Below are positions 51,307-60,072 of a stretch of 64,000 nucleotides of DNA, in pieces. The stretch's first letter is position 1. Each line of letters begins with the position of its first letter. The translations under genes and the position numbers were made by a program. Below the pieces are notes generated by a model. It ran no database searches and was not told where the DNA came from. It was given only the letters and a program-made list of their open reading frames with translations. Source of the DNA: Salinicoccus kekensis (GTDB lineage: Bacteria > Bacillota > Bacilli > Staphylococcales > Salinicoccaceae); assembly GCF_900220995.1 (NCBI RefSeq), contig NZ_OBQF01000001.1, forward strand, positions 1-64,000, given 5' to 3'.

Positions 51307-51732
51307 ATGAAAGTCACAGAAATTATGACGACTGACGTTGAGACAGTTTCCCCGGAAGCAACGATAGAACAAGTGGCATCAATGATGAAGGATTTGGATG
51401 TAGGGGCAATCCCTGTCGTCGGCGACGACGGATTGAAAGGGATCGTCACCGACCGTGACCTGGTCATCAGAGGCATCGCCTCGCAGTTCCCGCTGGATGC
51501 GCCGGTTGGAAGAATCATTTCCAAGAGCACGGCGACCGGTTCCAGGGATATGGACGTCGAAGAAGCGGCTGAAATTATGCGGAGCGCGCAAATACGCCGT
51601 CTGCCGATACTGGAAGATGATGAAGTGGTTGGCATCGTTTCACTCGGAGACGTTGCGGTGAAACAGGATGACCCGGAAGATTCGGAAGTGGCATTGGAAG
51701 ATATTTCAAAACCAGCCGAGCCGGACAGATAA
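51307..51732 (+). CDS. CBS-domain pair protein
   Basis: 141 residues made of two CBS motifs: residues 1-60 (MKVTEIMTTDVETVSPEATI..GIVTDRDLVIRGIA) and 70-125 (VGRIISKSTATGSRDMDVEE..GIVSLGDVAVK), with an acidic tail. Free-standing CBS pairs bind adenine nucleotides and regulate partner enzymes or channels; similar short proteins (YhcV/YrbF type) are stress-linked in bacilli. Starts at ATG 51307 after AAGGAGG. It is divergent from the K+ channel gene, though a link is not shown. Confidence 0.87.
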   Translation: MKVTEIMTTDVETVSPEATIEQVASMMKDLDVGAIPVVGDDGLKGIVTDRDLVIRGIASQFPLDAPVGRIISKSTATGSRDMDVEEAAEIMRSAQIRRLPILEDDEVVGIVSLGDVAVKQDDPEDSEVALEDISKPAEPDR

Positions 51733-51762
51733 AAAATATGATTCACTCAAATATAAAGCGAA

Positions 51763-51798
51763 ATCCCAGACAGAATTCTGTCCGGGATCTTTTGTTTA
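51763..51798. terminator. Terminator after the CBS gene
   Basis: ATCCCAGACAG (51763-51773) and CTGTCCGGGAT (51779-51789) pair with one mismatch around an AATTC-type loop, then CTTTTGTTT. Confidence 0.8.
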
Positions 51799-51825
51799 AT
51801 AAAAGAAATATATGGTTGTAAAACT

Positions 51826-53142
51826 CTACCAGGTGTTCCCTGAGGCGGACTGCTGCATGTTCTGCGCATAGCTCATGGCGGTGTCCACTGCGGTTTGTGC
51901 TTCAATGTAACCCCACTGCTTGCCGAAGGCGGGCTCCCCGGTCATCTGTAGTATGCTCTTGATGTCGTTCGGGCTCAAGTTCGGGCTCGCTTCAAGCATC
52001 AGTGCGATGACGCCTGCAACGATTGGTGTCGCCATGGAGGTGCCGGACATCTGGATATAATGCTCGTCGATGATTTGCTCAACGAGCTCCATCTCGGAAT
52101 GTGAGCCGGGCGAGCGGAGTGAGATGATGTCGGTGCCGGGTGCGTATATATCCGGTTTCACGAAAGCATCGATTGTCGGACCGCGGCTGGAGTAGTCGGC
52201 GATCGCATCATCAGAACGTTCGACTGTATCCTGATCATCCACTGCGCCGACCGTGATGATGAACGGATTGATGGCCGGTGTGCCGATGGTAGATGGGCCG
52301 GGGCCGCTGTTGCCTGCTGCGGCACAGACGATCAATCCGCTGTGCCATGCTTGCTGGGCGGCCATGGATAACGGGTCCTCCCTGAATGATTCGTAGGCGT
52401 CCGCCCCGAGCGACAGGTTGATGATGTCGATATCATGATTGTCTTTATTATCGATGCACCATTCGATGCCTTCGATGATGGTGGATAAGCTGCCGCCGCC
52501 TGAGGCATCCAGCACTTTCACCCCGATGAGTGAAGCTTCAGGGGCGGGGCCTGTGTACTTGCCGCCGGACATGGCACCGTTCCCTGCAGCATCTCCTGCG
52601 CAGTGTGTGCCGTGGCCGTTGTCGTCATATGGTTCCTCCTCACCGTTAATGAGGTCATGAAATGCGATGATACGGTTTTCCGGCGTCGTGAGGTCCGCAT
52701 GCGGGTGGATGCCGGTGTCGAGCACCGCAATCGTCACACCTTTCCCGCTCAGCTGATGCTGTTCCCTGATCCGCCTCGAACCGATCTGATCATCGGTGAT
52801 GTCGAGGAAGGCCCGGACCGGGCGATCGTAGTAGATTTTCTCAACGGCTGTATGATGTCGGACCTCCTTGATCATATCGGGGGTGAGTGCACCTTTGACG
52901 CTGTTGATGATGCGGATTTCTGCATCGAGATGGCTGTGTTCATCGGCATTGCAAGTCTGTATCAGATCTTCCTTTTCCCCGTCATCTGCGCTTTTCCGGC
53001 ATTTGATGATGATCGGTATCTCCGTCGGAATTGCTTCCGCCGCACGGTAGTTGAATTTCCGGATGTTCCTGAGTTCCGCAACCAGTGCCGGATCAAGCTT
53101 GCCGTCATTCTCTTCAAACCATACCCTCTGTCTTCTTTCCAT
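51826..53142 (-). CDS. Intracellular subtilisin-like serine protease (AprX type)
   Basis: 438 residues, starting at ATG 53142 after GGGAGGAG. No signal peptide. The first 120 residues form a propeptide-like region, then the S8 core: Asp in TIAVLDTGIHPHADL, His in YDDNGHGTHCAGDAAGNG, the oxyanion Asn in CAAAGNSGPGPS and Ser in MSGTSMATPIVAGV. The lack of an export signal and the GEEEPYDDNGHGT stretch match AprX-like cytoplasmic subtilases of bacilli. Likely a housekeeping or stress protease; target unknown. Monocistronic. Confidence 0.9.
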   Translation of the reverse strand: MERRQRVWFEENDGKLDPALVAELRNIRKFNYRAAEAIPTEIPIIIKCRKSADDGEKEDLIQTCNADEHSHLDAEIRIINSVKGALTPDMIKEVRHHTAVEKIYYDRPVRAFLDITDDQIGSRRIREQHQLSGKGVTIAVLDTGIHPHADLTTPENRIIAFHDLINGEEEPYDDNGHGTHCAGDAAGNGAMSGGKYTGPAPEASLIGVKVLDASGGGSLSTIIEGIEWCIDNKDNHDIDIINLSLGADAYESFREDPLSMAAQQAWHSGLIVCAAAGNSGPGPSTIGTPAINPFIITVGAVDDQDTVERSDDAIADYSSRGPTIDAFVKPDIYAPGTDIISLRSPGSHSEMELVEQIIDEHYIQMSGTSMATPIVAGVIALMLEASPNLSPNDIKSILQMTGEPAFGKQWGYIEAQTAVDTAMSYAQNMQQSASGNTW

Positions 53143-53456
53143 CCGCTTCTCCTCCCTTTGAATAAAAATACCGCCTCGTGATGAGGCATGTCCTTATTGT
53201 GTAATTTTATCATAACATCTGGCGTTAATTTTATCCATAGAATCAAAGCTTCGGGAGAGTGGGGACAAGCTATTTAAAAGAATATTTTAAAAATTCTCTA
53301 ATATGTGTTGACGGAGGATGGGAATTCGTGTATCTTTTGGATACGGCTTTATCCCCAAAAATTCAGTGATCAGGCGTATGGGAGCGCTTACTTCATTTGA
53401 AGGGGATTATGCTGCACAGATGAAATATTGAAGAAAAATAATATAATATATGATTC

Positions 53457-53485
53457 GGCTCCGGGGATACCCGGGGCCTTTTTTT
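53457..53485 (+). terminator. Free-standing strong terminator ahead of the polysaccharide locus
   Basis: GGCTCCGGG (53457-53465) and CCCGGGGCC (53470-53478) form a GC-rich stem followed by TTTTTTT. No rightward gene longer than about 37 codons precedes it. The stretch 53143-53659 otherwise holds an AT-rich region and a GGAGG at 53315 with only tiny frames behind it. It may end a leader or small RNA, or act as an attenuator for the genes starting at 53660. Confidence 0.65.
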
Positions 53486-53659
53486 ATGTTTGCGGCTTGA
53501 GGATAATAACAATAGAAATCTGATTTTTGAGAATTGTTAAAAATTTAGTGGACATATATTTTAATTGTGATTAATATAGTCTTAAGGATATTAATGCAAA
53601 ATTTGATTAAATTTACATCTTAATGGTTATATTTATCAAGGGGTTCCGGGGGATGAGCG

Positions 53660-54241
53660 ATGAAAGAATTGAGTTTAAAAATCAAACGGTGCATTGATGT
53701 CATGGTGAGTTTCATATTATTGATGATGCTCTCGCCGCTTCTGATTGCCACGGCTGTGCTTATCGTGGTGACAATGCCGGGCCCGGTCTTCTTCATGCAG
53801 GACAGGATCGGTCATAAGGGGAGGCCTTATTCCATATTCAAGTTCAGGAGCATGAAGGTCGATAAGGATGCGGAGACGAATTTTGCATTCGATAAGGATG
53901 CGGAGCGGCTGACGGCATTCGGCAGGCTGATCAGAAGGTTGAAGATTGATGAACTGCCGCAGCTTTTGAATGTGCTGAAGGGAGATATGAGCCTTGTCGG
54001 ACCGAGGCCGACGATTGAGCAGCAGGTGCGGGAATACGATGATCATCAAAGGCGGCGGCTTGATATGAAGCCTGGGATGACGGGGCTTGCCCAGGTGAAC
54101 GGAAACGCTTCTCTTACCTGGGATGAAAGGATAGAATACGACGTCCGCTACATCAGCCGGTTTTCGCTGTTCCTGGATATATGGATTCTGCTGAAGACTG
54201 CCCTCATTGTGCTGCTCGGGGAGGAACGGTTCAAAAAATGA
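53660..54241 (+). CDS. Initiating sugar-1-phosphate transferase (PF02397)
   Basis: 193 residues, starting at ATG 53660 after GGGGG. One membrane helix near residues 10-35, then the catalytic block of the bacterial sugar transferase family: VFFMQDRIGHKGRPYSIFKF and RSMK, RRLKIDELPQLLNVLKGDMS, VGPRP and LDMKPGMTGLAQVNG. This is the short single-domain form (PglC/EpsL type) that moves a sugar phosphate from a UDP-sugar to undecaprenyl phosphate and so starts each glycan repeat. First gene of the modification unit 53660-58881. Confidence 0.92.
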   Translation: MKELSLKIKRCIDVMVSFILLMMLSPLLIATAVLIVVTMPGPVFFMQDRIGHKGRPYSIFKFRSMKVDKDAETNFAFDKDAERLTAFGRLIRRLKIDELPQLLNVLKGDMSLVGPRPTIEQQVREYDDHQRRRLDMKPGMTGLAQVNGNASLTWDERIEYDVRYISRFSLFLDIWILLKTALIVLLGEERFKK

Positions 54242-54260
54242 TGAAGACAGGGGGATGTAT

Positions 54261-55163
54261 ATGTCGAATGGAATCATATTCGCAGGTTCGGTGATATCGA
54301 GTGAAATCGTATTAAGGAGTCTGATTGAAAATGGTATGCCTCCGGATAAAGTGTTTTCACTTAAGGAGGAGCACTCGGCGAATGTCTCGGGCTACAGCGA
54401 CTTATCCAAAATTGCTAGAGAAAATGATGTGGAATACGTGGATTTCAAGAACATCAATGATGATGCACATGTGCGCGTGATGGAGGAGATGGCGCCTGAT
54501 TACATCTTTATCGTCGGGTTATCCCAGCTTGTGAGCGAGCGTATCATCAATGCGCCGCGGAAAGGGGTCATCGGTTTCCATCCGACGGCATTGCCGAAGT
54601 TCAGGGGCCGCGCTGCGATTCCCTGGCAAATACTCCTTGGAGTGAGGGAATCCAAATCTTCATTGTTCTACATAGATGAAGGGACGGATACAGGAGAAAT
54701 AATCGATCAGGAAGCTTATCTGATCGGTGAAGACGATTATGCCGAGGATGTGGAGGCGGCATTGAATGCTGCACTGCAGCGGATGGTGCCGCGTGTCGTC
54801 CAGAAAATCAAGGATGATGCGCTGATTTCCCGGCTGCAGGATGAAAATGCCGCAACATATCTTTTGAAGCGGGTGCCGGAGGACGGGAGGATCGATTGGA
54901 ACGACTCCGTTCGTGACATCCATAAATTGATCCGGGCGACATCCAGGCCTTATCCGGGTGCTTTTTCTACTTATAAGGATAAGAAAATCATATTCTGGCG
55001 GGGCGAGGTGCATGAAAACAACAAGTATTACGGTCTGCCGGGTCAGATCATCCAGGCAGGTGAAGATGGCATCGATATATTCTGCAAGGACGGCATATTG
55101 AGGATCACGGATTACGAAACGGAATCCGGGGTCAGGTTCATCGACGGGAATAAATTTATTTGA
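54261..55163 (+). CDS. Formyltransferase-like sugar-modifying enzyme, unusual active site
   Basis: About 300 residues from ATG 54261 (GGGGG six bases upstream). Methionyl-tRNA-formyltransferase fold: GVIGFHPTALPKFRGRAAIP near residue 95 and the catalytic Asp in FYIDEGTDTGEIID near 135, with a C-terminal OB-like part (RIDWNDSVRDIHKLIRATSR, YPGAF). The canonical Asn of the N-x-H triad is Gly here (G-F-H), a variant that I recall from some sugar formyltransferase-like proteins. It probably formylates an amino sugar using 10-formyl-tetrahydrofolate. It is clearly not the cell's translation enzyme, given its place in a glycan locus. Confidence 0.8.
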   Translation: MSNGIIFAGSVISSEIVLRSLIENGMPPDKVFSLKEEHSANVSGYSDLSKIARENDVEYVDFKNINDDAHVRVMEEMAPDYIFIVGLSQLVSERIINAPRKGVIGFHPTALPKFRGRAAIPWQILLGVRESKSSLFYIDEGTDTGEIIDQEAYLIGEDDYAEDVEAALNAALQRMVPRVVQKIKDDALISRLQDENAATYLLKRVPEDGRIDWNDSVRDIHKLIRATSRPYPGAFSTYKDKKIIFWRGEVHENNKYYGLPGQIIQAGEDGIDIFCKDGILRITDYETESGVRFIDGNKFI

Positions 55164-55185
55164 AGCTGAGGGGAGCTTGGGGGAA

Positions 55186-55851
55186 ATGAAGATATTAGTG
55201 TTTGCACCACATAATGATGATGAAGTGCTGGGCGTCGGGGGGACGATCGCCAAGTACGTAAAGGCAGGACATTCTGTATATGTCTGTGAAGTGACGAGTA
55301 CGCCGGATCCGGAATGGACGAAGGATCTGCGGGTTGAAGCGAAGGCGGCCCATGATTTTCTGGGAATTGAAGAAACGTATTTCCTCGACCTGCCGATGAT
55401 CGGCCTCAGGCATCATGATACAGCGGACTTCAACGGCCGGGTGCATGATGTCGTGCAGCAGGTAAGTCCCAATATCGTCTTTGTGCCGCATAAAGGGGAT
55501 ATGAACTTTGACCATGCCGAAGTGACATACAGTGCAATGGTTGCACTGCGCCCGTTCAATGTGTCTGATTTAAAAGAGATACTCGCGTATGAGACGCTGT
55601 CGGAGACGGAATGGAACACACCGACCGTCGATAATGTATTCATGCCGAACGTGTTCTATGATATTACGGATACTATAGAAGATAAACTCAAAGCGATGGA
55701 ATATTATGAGTCCGAATTGAAGCAATATCCCCATCCGAGGTCGCTTGAAGCGATCCGGGCATTGTCGATGTACAGGGGATCGACCATCAACGTGGCCCAT
55801 GCGGAAGCTTTCATGCTGATCCGTGCGGTCAGGAAGCAGGTCGTGGAATAA
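55186..55851 (+). CDS. PIG-L-family N-deacetylase
   Basis: 221 residues from ATG 55186 (AGGGGAG upstream). The zinc site begins with FAPHNDDEVLGVGGTIAKY (H-x-D-D-E), and the third ligand is in the FVPHKGDMNFDHAEV block near residue 105. The family removes N-acetyl groups from GlcNAc-type sugars. Here it would expose an amino group on a glycan precursor, which one of the adjacent formyltransferases could then modify. It lies 22 bases after the preceding gene. Confidence 0.87.
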   Translation: MKILVFAPHNDDEVLGVGGTIAKYVKAGHSVYVCEVTSTPDPEWTKDLRVEAKAAHDFLGIEETYFLDLPMIGLRHHDTADFNGRVHDVVQQVSPNIVFVPHKGDMNFDHAEVTYSAMVALRPFNVSDLKEILAYETLSETEWNTPTVDNVFMPNVFYDITDTIEDKLKAMEYYESELKQYPHPRSLEAIRALSMYRGSTINVAHAEAFMLIRAVRKQVVE

Positions 55852-55924
55852 TCTCTTTCGGGAGGTTATTTTTTTATCAGGGGCAATGTCTTGGTTTTTA
55901 AAAACATGAAGGATGGTGGCAATA

Positions 55925-56902
55925 TTGAAAGACGGCTCATTTATCATTTCTTTGGACTTTGAACTTTTTTGGGGATACATCGATTGTGAAAGCCTTGAGA
56001 AGCACAGGGCACGGATGCAGAAGACACGGCGTGTGGTGGCTGAACTGATTAATGTGTTCGAGGAGAACGACATTAAAGTCACTTGGTCGACAGTCGGGAT
56101 GCTGATGCTTGAAAGTGCTGATGACTTGAAGCGGTTGCTCCGGGACGTCGAAGTGCCGGACTATGAAGATGCAAAACTCAATAATTACAACACATTCGAG
56201 GCACTTCTATCTCATTCGGAATACAGTGATGAGGTCTTCTTTGCGAGTGAATTGGTGGAGCAGCTGAAAGCTTCAAGGTATCAGACCATCGGCACCCATA
56301 CGTTCTCGCATTACTACTGCCTTGAAAAAGGGCAGACGAATGAAGATTTCAGAAAGGATCTGTCGATAGCGATGGCCGTGGCTGAAAAGAAGGATATCGG
56401 TGTTGAAAGCATCGTGTTCCCGAGGAACCAGTACGATGCGGGCACACTGGCACTGCTCAGGAATTACGGCATCAGGAGCTACAGGGGCAATCCGGATCAG
56501 TTTATCTACAGGACGCGTCCATCGGACAACCTCGCAATCAGGGCGGGACACCTGCTGGATACTTACTGGAATATCGCAGGGCATATCACGCATCCCGTGC
56601 CGGAAACGGAAGACGGGCTGTACAACATCAAAGCGAGCCGCTTCCTGCGTCCGCTGACGAAGCGGAACATGCGGTTCAAGAAGCTGCAGCTGAGACGGAT
56701 CAAAAATGAAATGTCGCATGCAGCAGAGCATGGCCTTTATTATCATCTGTGGTGGCACCCGCACAATTTCTCCGGCCTGACGGATGAGAACATCAGCTTC
56801 CTTAAGGAAATCATCAATCACTTCAAAAATTTGAACGAGACTTATAACTTCAGTTCCGACAGTATGGAATCCTACGTGGAGAAGGTGAGAGCGAATGTAT
56901 AA
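55925..56902 (+). CDS. Polysaccharide deacetylase family protein
   Basis: About 325 residues. TTG 55925 is preferred because GGTGG lies six bases upstream; ATG 55913 is an alternative with a crowded ribosome site. NodB-type landmarks: FIISLDFELFWGYID (catalytic Asp and nearby acid) and GTHTFSHYYC (H-x-x-x-H metal site) near residue 120. VFPRNQYDAGTLALLRNYGI comes later, and WWHPHNFSG near 280. No signal peptide, so it acts on a cytoplasmic or lipid-linked precursor. It overlaps the next gene by eight bases. Confidence 0.85.
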   Translation: MKDGSFIISLDFELFWGYIDCESLEKHRARMQKTRRVVAELINVFEENDIKVTWSTVGMLMLESADDLKRLLRDVEVPDYEDAKLNNYNTFEALLSHSEYSDEVFFASELVEQLKASRYQTIGTHTFSHYYCLEKGQTNEDFRKDLSIAMAVAEKKDIGVESIVFPRNQYDAGTLALLRNYGIRSYRGNPDQFIYRTRPSDNLAIRAGHLLDTYWNIAGHITHPVPETEDGLYNIKASRFLRPLTKRNMRFKKLQLRRIKNEMSHAAEHGLYYHLWWHPHNFSGLTDENISFLKEIINHFKNLNETYNFSSDSMESYVEKVRANV

Positions 56903-57662
56903 TATCATGATGATATGCGGTGCGGGCGACCAGTCGAACTACGTCTATAATAATGTGTCAAAGGAATTCGAAATATCCAAAGTGTTCATCGTGGGCGACG
57001 GCAGCAGGAAAACTTTTTTGAAGCGGCGGATCAGGAAGCTGGGTATCTTCAAAGTCATCGGACAGATCATGTTCGTCCTTTATACGAAGCTGTATCTGCG
57101 GAAACGCTCGGAGAAGCGGATTGAAGATATCCAGCGTGAGCATGATCTGGACAGTACTGAGATCCCACAGGGAAAGATCGAGCACATCGATTCCGTGAAC
57201 GGTGTCCGGATGGAACAGGCGCTTAAAGAAATTGGGCCGGACCTTGTCATCATCAATGGTACACCGATCATCAAGAGTCATATACTGGATGCTGTGGACG
57301 CACCTTTTTTGAACATCCATGTAGGCATCACGCCGAAGTACAGGGGTGTACACGGCGGGTATTGGGCTTTATACAATGCTGATAATGACCTCGCCGGGGT
57401 GACGACGCACTTCGTCGATGCAGGTATCGATACGGGGACGGTCCTGGATCAGAACACGATAGAAGTGACCGGTGACGATAACTTCCTGACATACACCCAT
57501 CTGCAGGCCGCCGCAGCTTTTCGTAACTATAATGCCATCGTCCGGGAAGTCCTGGAGGGTGATGCGAAATTTGTGCCGCCGCTCACGGATGAAAGTGCAA
57601 TATGGTCGCATCCTGCATTATGGGAATATGTTTACGGCAGAGTGTTCAGGAATGTGAAGTAG
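56895..57662 (+). CDS. Formyltransferase-family sugar-modifying enzyme
   Basis: 255 residues starting at ATG 56895 inside the end of the deacetylase gene. The C-terminal half holds the full formyltransferase triad: FLNIHVGITPKYRGVHGGYW (N-x-H) near residue 135 and THFVDAGIDTGTVLDQ (Asp) near 175. The N-terminal part (MICGAGDQSNYVYNNV) is a less conserved Rossmann-like region, with basic residues around 35-70. It is only distantly related to the formyltransferase at 54261, so the locus carries two different ones. Likely target: an amino sugar of the surface glycan. Confidence 0.82.
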   Translation: MYNIMMICGAGDQSNYVYNNVSKEFEISKVFIVGDGSRKTFLKRRIRKLGIFKVIGQIMFVLYTKLYLRKRSEKRIEDIQREHDLDSTEIPQGKIEHIDSVNGVRMEQALKEIGPDLVIINGTPIIKSHILDAVDAPFLNIHVGITPKYRGVHGGYWALYNADNDLAGVTTHFVDAGIDTGTVLDQNTIEVTGDDNFLTYTHLQAAAAFRNYNAIVREVLEGDAKFVPPLTDESAIWSHPALWEYVYGRVFRNVK

Positions 57663-57711
57663 GACTGCAGTCATATTTGTAATGAAGAGCATAACAAAGG
57701 GGATGTCTGAA

Positions 57712-58881
57712 ATGACAAGGAAAATCGTACAGGGGGTCACTTCTTCACTGAGTGTGCTGTTTTTGAGGGATCAGGTGAAATATCTTGAACAAAACGGCTA
57801 TGAAGTGAAAATCGTATGCAACAATGATTTCGATAAGACGTACAAAGATATCGAATTGGATCATATACCGTTTGAAAGGGAAATCAATATCACTAAAGAC
57901 ATATCTGCACTTTATAAACTCTTCTTATATTTAAGGGGGGAATCACCGGACATCATAAATTTCAGTACGGCGAAAGCCGGGCTGCTCGGTATGATTGCGG
58001 GTTTCCTGAATGGTACAGGCACACGCATCTACATCATCAGGGGGCTCAGGCTCGAGACCGTGAAAGGCGCCAAATCCAAAGTGCTGCATCTTACTGAAAG
58101 AATTGCATGTCTGCTCAGCACCCATGTGATCGTCATTTCAGAGAGTCTTGAACAGGAAGTGGTCAAGAGGGGACTCGTGAAGCCGGATAAGGTGATGCGG
58201 ATCGGCACAGGCAGCAGCAACGGCATCGATCTGGAGAAATTCGATCCTGAGAAGATTCCGATGGAGCAGGTCAAGGCACTGAAGGAAGAACTTGGCATCG
58301 GCCCGGATGACTTCGTCATGGGCTACATCGGACGCATCACCAGGGATAAGGGCTGTAATGAACTGGTCGAGGCATTTGAGGCATTGTCCGAGGACCGTCC
58401 CGATGTGAAGCTTTTGCTCGTCGGGGATTTCGAGGACAGTGATGCCATTGAACAGGAGAATATTGATAAAATCCATGAAAATGAAAATATCATACTGTGC
58501 GGCTACACGCTGGACATCCAAAAGTATTACCTTTTGATGGACCTGTTCGTCTTCCCGACCTACCGAGAGGGGTTCGGTAACGTCAGCATCGAGGCACAGG
58601 CAATGGGGGTGCCCGTCGTGACGTTCAATGTGACGGGGGCGAGGGATACGCTTCTTGACGGACAGACAGGTATGATCACAAAGAGTAAGGATGCGGAAGG
58701 TCTGACGCAGGCAATTAGTCACCTTATGGAGAGTCCGGAAGTGTTGGACAATATGGCCGGAGATTCGCGTAAATTCGTGGCAGATCATTTCGACAGGCGC
58801 TTCATGCAGGAAGAATTACTGAAGTTTTACGACAGTCTTGATGTTTCTCAAGTACCGGCAGAAGAAGCAGAGCATTTATAG
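57712..58881 (+). CDS. Glycosyltransferase family 4
   Basis: 389 residues from ATG 57712, chosen because GGGG lies nine bases upstream. GT-B fold: N-terminal VTSSLSVLFLRDQVKYLEQNGYEV, the linker around TRDKGCNELVEAFEAL, and the donor-site motif YREGFGNVSIEAQAMGVPVV (E-x7-E) near residue 293. Similar enzymes add N-acetylated hexosamines or other sugars to lipid-linked repeats. Last gene of this transcription unit; the terminator follows. Confidence 0.88.
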   Translation: MTRKIVQGVTSSLSVLFLRDQVKYLEQNGYEVKIVCNNDFDKTYKDIELDHIPFEREINITKDISALYKLFLYLRGESPDIINFSTAKAGLLGMIAGFLNGTGTRIYIIRGLRLETVKGAKSKVLHLTERIACLLSTHVIVISESLEQEVVKRGLVKPDKVMRIGTGSSNGIDLEKFDPEKIPMEQVKALKEELGIGPDDFVMGYIGRITRDKGCNELVEAFEALSEDRPDVKLLLVGDFEDSDAIEQENIDKIHENENIILCGYTLDIQKYYLLMDLFVFPTYREGFGNVSIEAQAMGVPVVTFNVTGARDTLLDGQTGMITKSKDAEGLTQAISHLMESPEVLDNMAGDSRKFVADHFDRRFMQEELLKFYDSLDVSQVPAEEAEHL

Positions 58882-58896
58882 ATAATTATATTTTAG

Positions 58897-58940
58897 TGAG
58901 GGAGCGACTTTTGAGGTCACTCCCTCATTTTTTATTTTTT
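58897..58940 (+). terminator. Terminator of the glycan-modification unit
   Basis: TGAGGGAGCGAC (58897-58908) pairs with GGTCACTCCCTCA (58915-58927, one mismatch), followed by TTTTTTATTTTTT. Confidence 0.9.
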
Positions 58941-59249
58941 TTAAGCAAATTGATTAATAATATCCCCTGTTTTTCATATATGAAAACTTATGCATATCAT
59001 TCAGTATTTTAGGTGTCTCGATATAGAGTCTTTTACTTTAAATTAATGAAACTGACTGTTAATTTGACATGCTATACCGCTATATAACTCGATATCTATA
59101 TAAAAAAGAGATAATATACTCTAAAATAGTAATTTAAAGATATAATAATCAGAAGATTCTAATAAATAATTAGTTTATTTTAGTTAATGGTAACTTTTTA
59201 CACAATATGCAATTATGAATTTCTTGATGATTTAATATTCAGAAAAGTA

Positions 59250-59277
59250 TTGATTATTCATTTTGTATTGATATAAT
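59250..59277 (+). promoter_or_regulatory. Promoter of the capABD unit
   Basis: TTGATT (59250-59255), a 16-base spacer and TATAAT (59272-59277) lie about 97 bp before the capA start. The AT-rich stretch 58941-59249 has no gene and may hold regulator sites. Confidence 0.6.
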
Positions 59278-59373
59278 AGGATTCAAGTACTATTAAATTG
59301 TAAAATTAAACTAATTGAAGAAGCTTTACAATTTAGCGGTTCTTTACAAAATGAAATGCATGGGGGAATGGTT

Positions 59374-60072
59374 ATGGGGGATTCGGTCAATCTGGAGATC
59401 GTGCTGAAGATCATCAGGAAGAATGCAGTGTCCATCATATTATTTACGGTCATTACGGGGCTGCTTATGGCTCTGGTCACTTTCTTTCTGCTCACGCCGA
59501 AATATGAATCAGAGACCCAGATTTTAGTGAGCCAGCCGGAGAGCAGCGGAATCGTGGACAATCAGAACATCGAGACCAGCCTGCAGCTGGTCACCACTTA
59601 CAGGGATATCATTTTAAACCCCCTCGTACTCGGGGAAGTCAGAGACAACCTCGATCTGGAACAGACGACGGGTGAATTATCTGAACAGATCACCGTCAGC
59701 AATGAAGATCAGTCGCAGATCATCACGGTGACCGTCGTCGGTGACAGCATTGATGAGGCGGCGGGTATCGCAGATGAAATCGCGAGCGTCTTCCAGGAGA
59801 GAGTGATTGAAATCATGAACGTAGATAATGTATCTGTACTTGCTTCAGCATTCATGGATGCGGATACTACACAGGTCTCGCCGCAGCCTGTCATAAATAT
59901 CGCAGTCGGTCTCGTGGTCGGCTTGATGCTCGGTCTGGCACTCGCATTCACGAGGGCATTTTTCGACAAGTCTGTAAGGAACGAAGAAGATGTCGACAAA
60001 CATCTGTCGATACCGGTCATCGGGTCGATCGATAAATTTGAAAAACAAGTAGGGGCAGGGGATGGACTATGA
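59374..60072 (+). CDS. capA: Capsule chain-length regulator / kinase activator CapA
   Basis: 232 residues from ATG 59374 (GGGGGA upstream). Wzz-type protein with membrane helices at about 20-40 and 175-195 and an outside loop between, which includes TPKYESETQILVSQPESSGI and LVTTYRDIILNPLVL. The cytoplasmic tail after ARAFFDKSVRNEEDVDKH-type sequence (FFDKSVRNEEDVDKH) activates the partner kinase CapB. Together they set polymer length. It overlaps capB by four bases. Confidence 0.9.
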   Translation: MGDSVNLEIVLKIIRKNAVSIILFTVITGLLMALVTFFLLTPKYESETQILVSQPESSGIVDNQNIETSLQLVTTYRDIILNPLVLGEVRDNLDLEQTTGELSEQITVSNEDQSQIITVTVVGDSIDEAAGIADEIASVFQERVIEIMNVDNVSVLASAFMDADTTQVSPQPVINIAVGLVVGLMLGLALAFTRAFFDKSVRNEEDVDKHLSIPVIGSIDKFEKQVGAGDGL

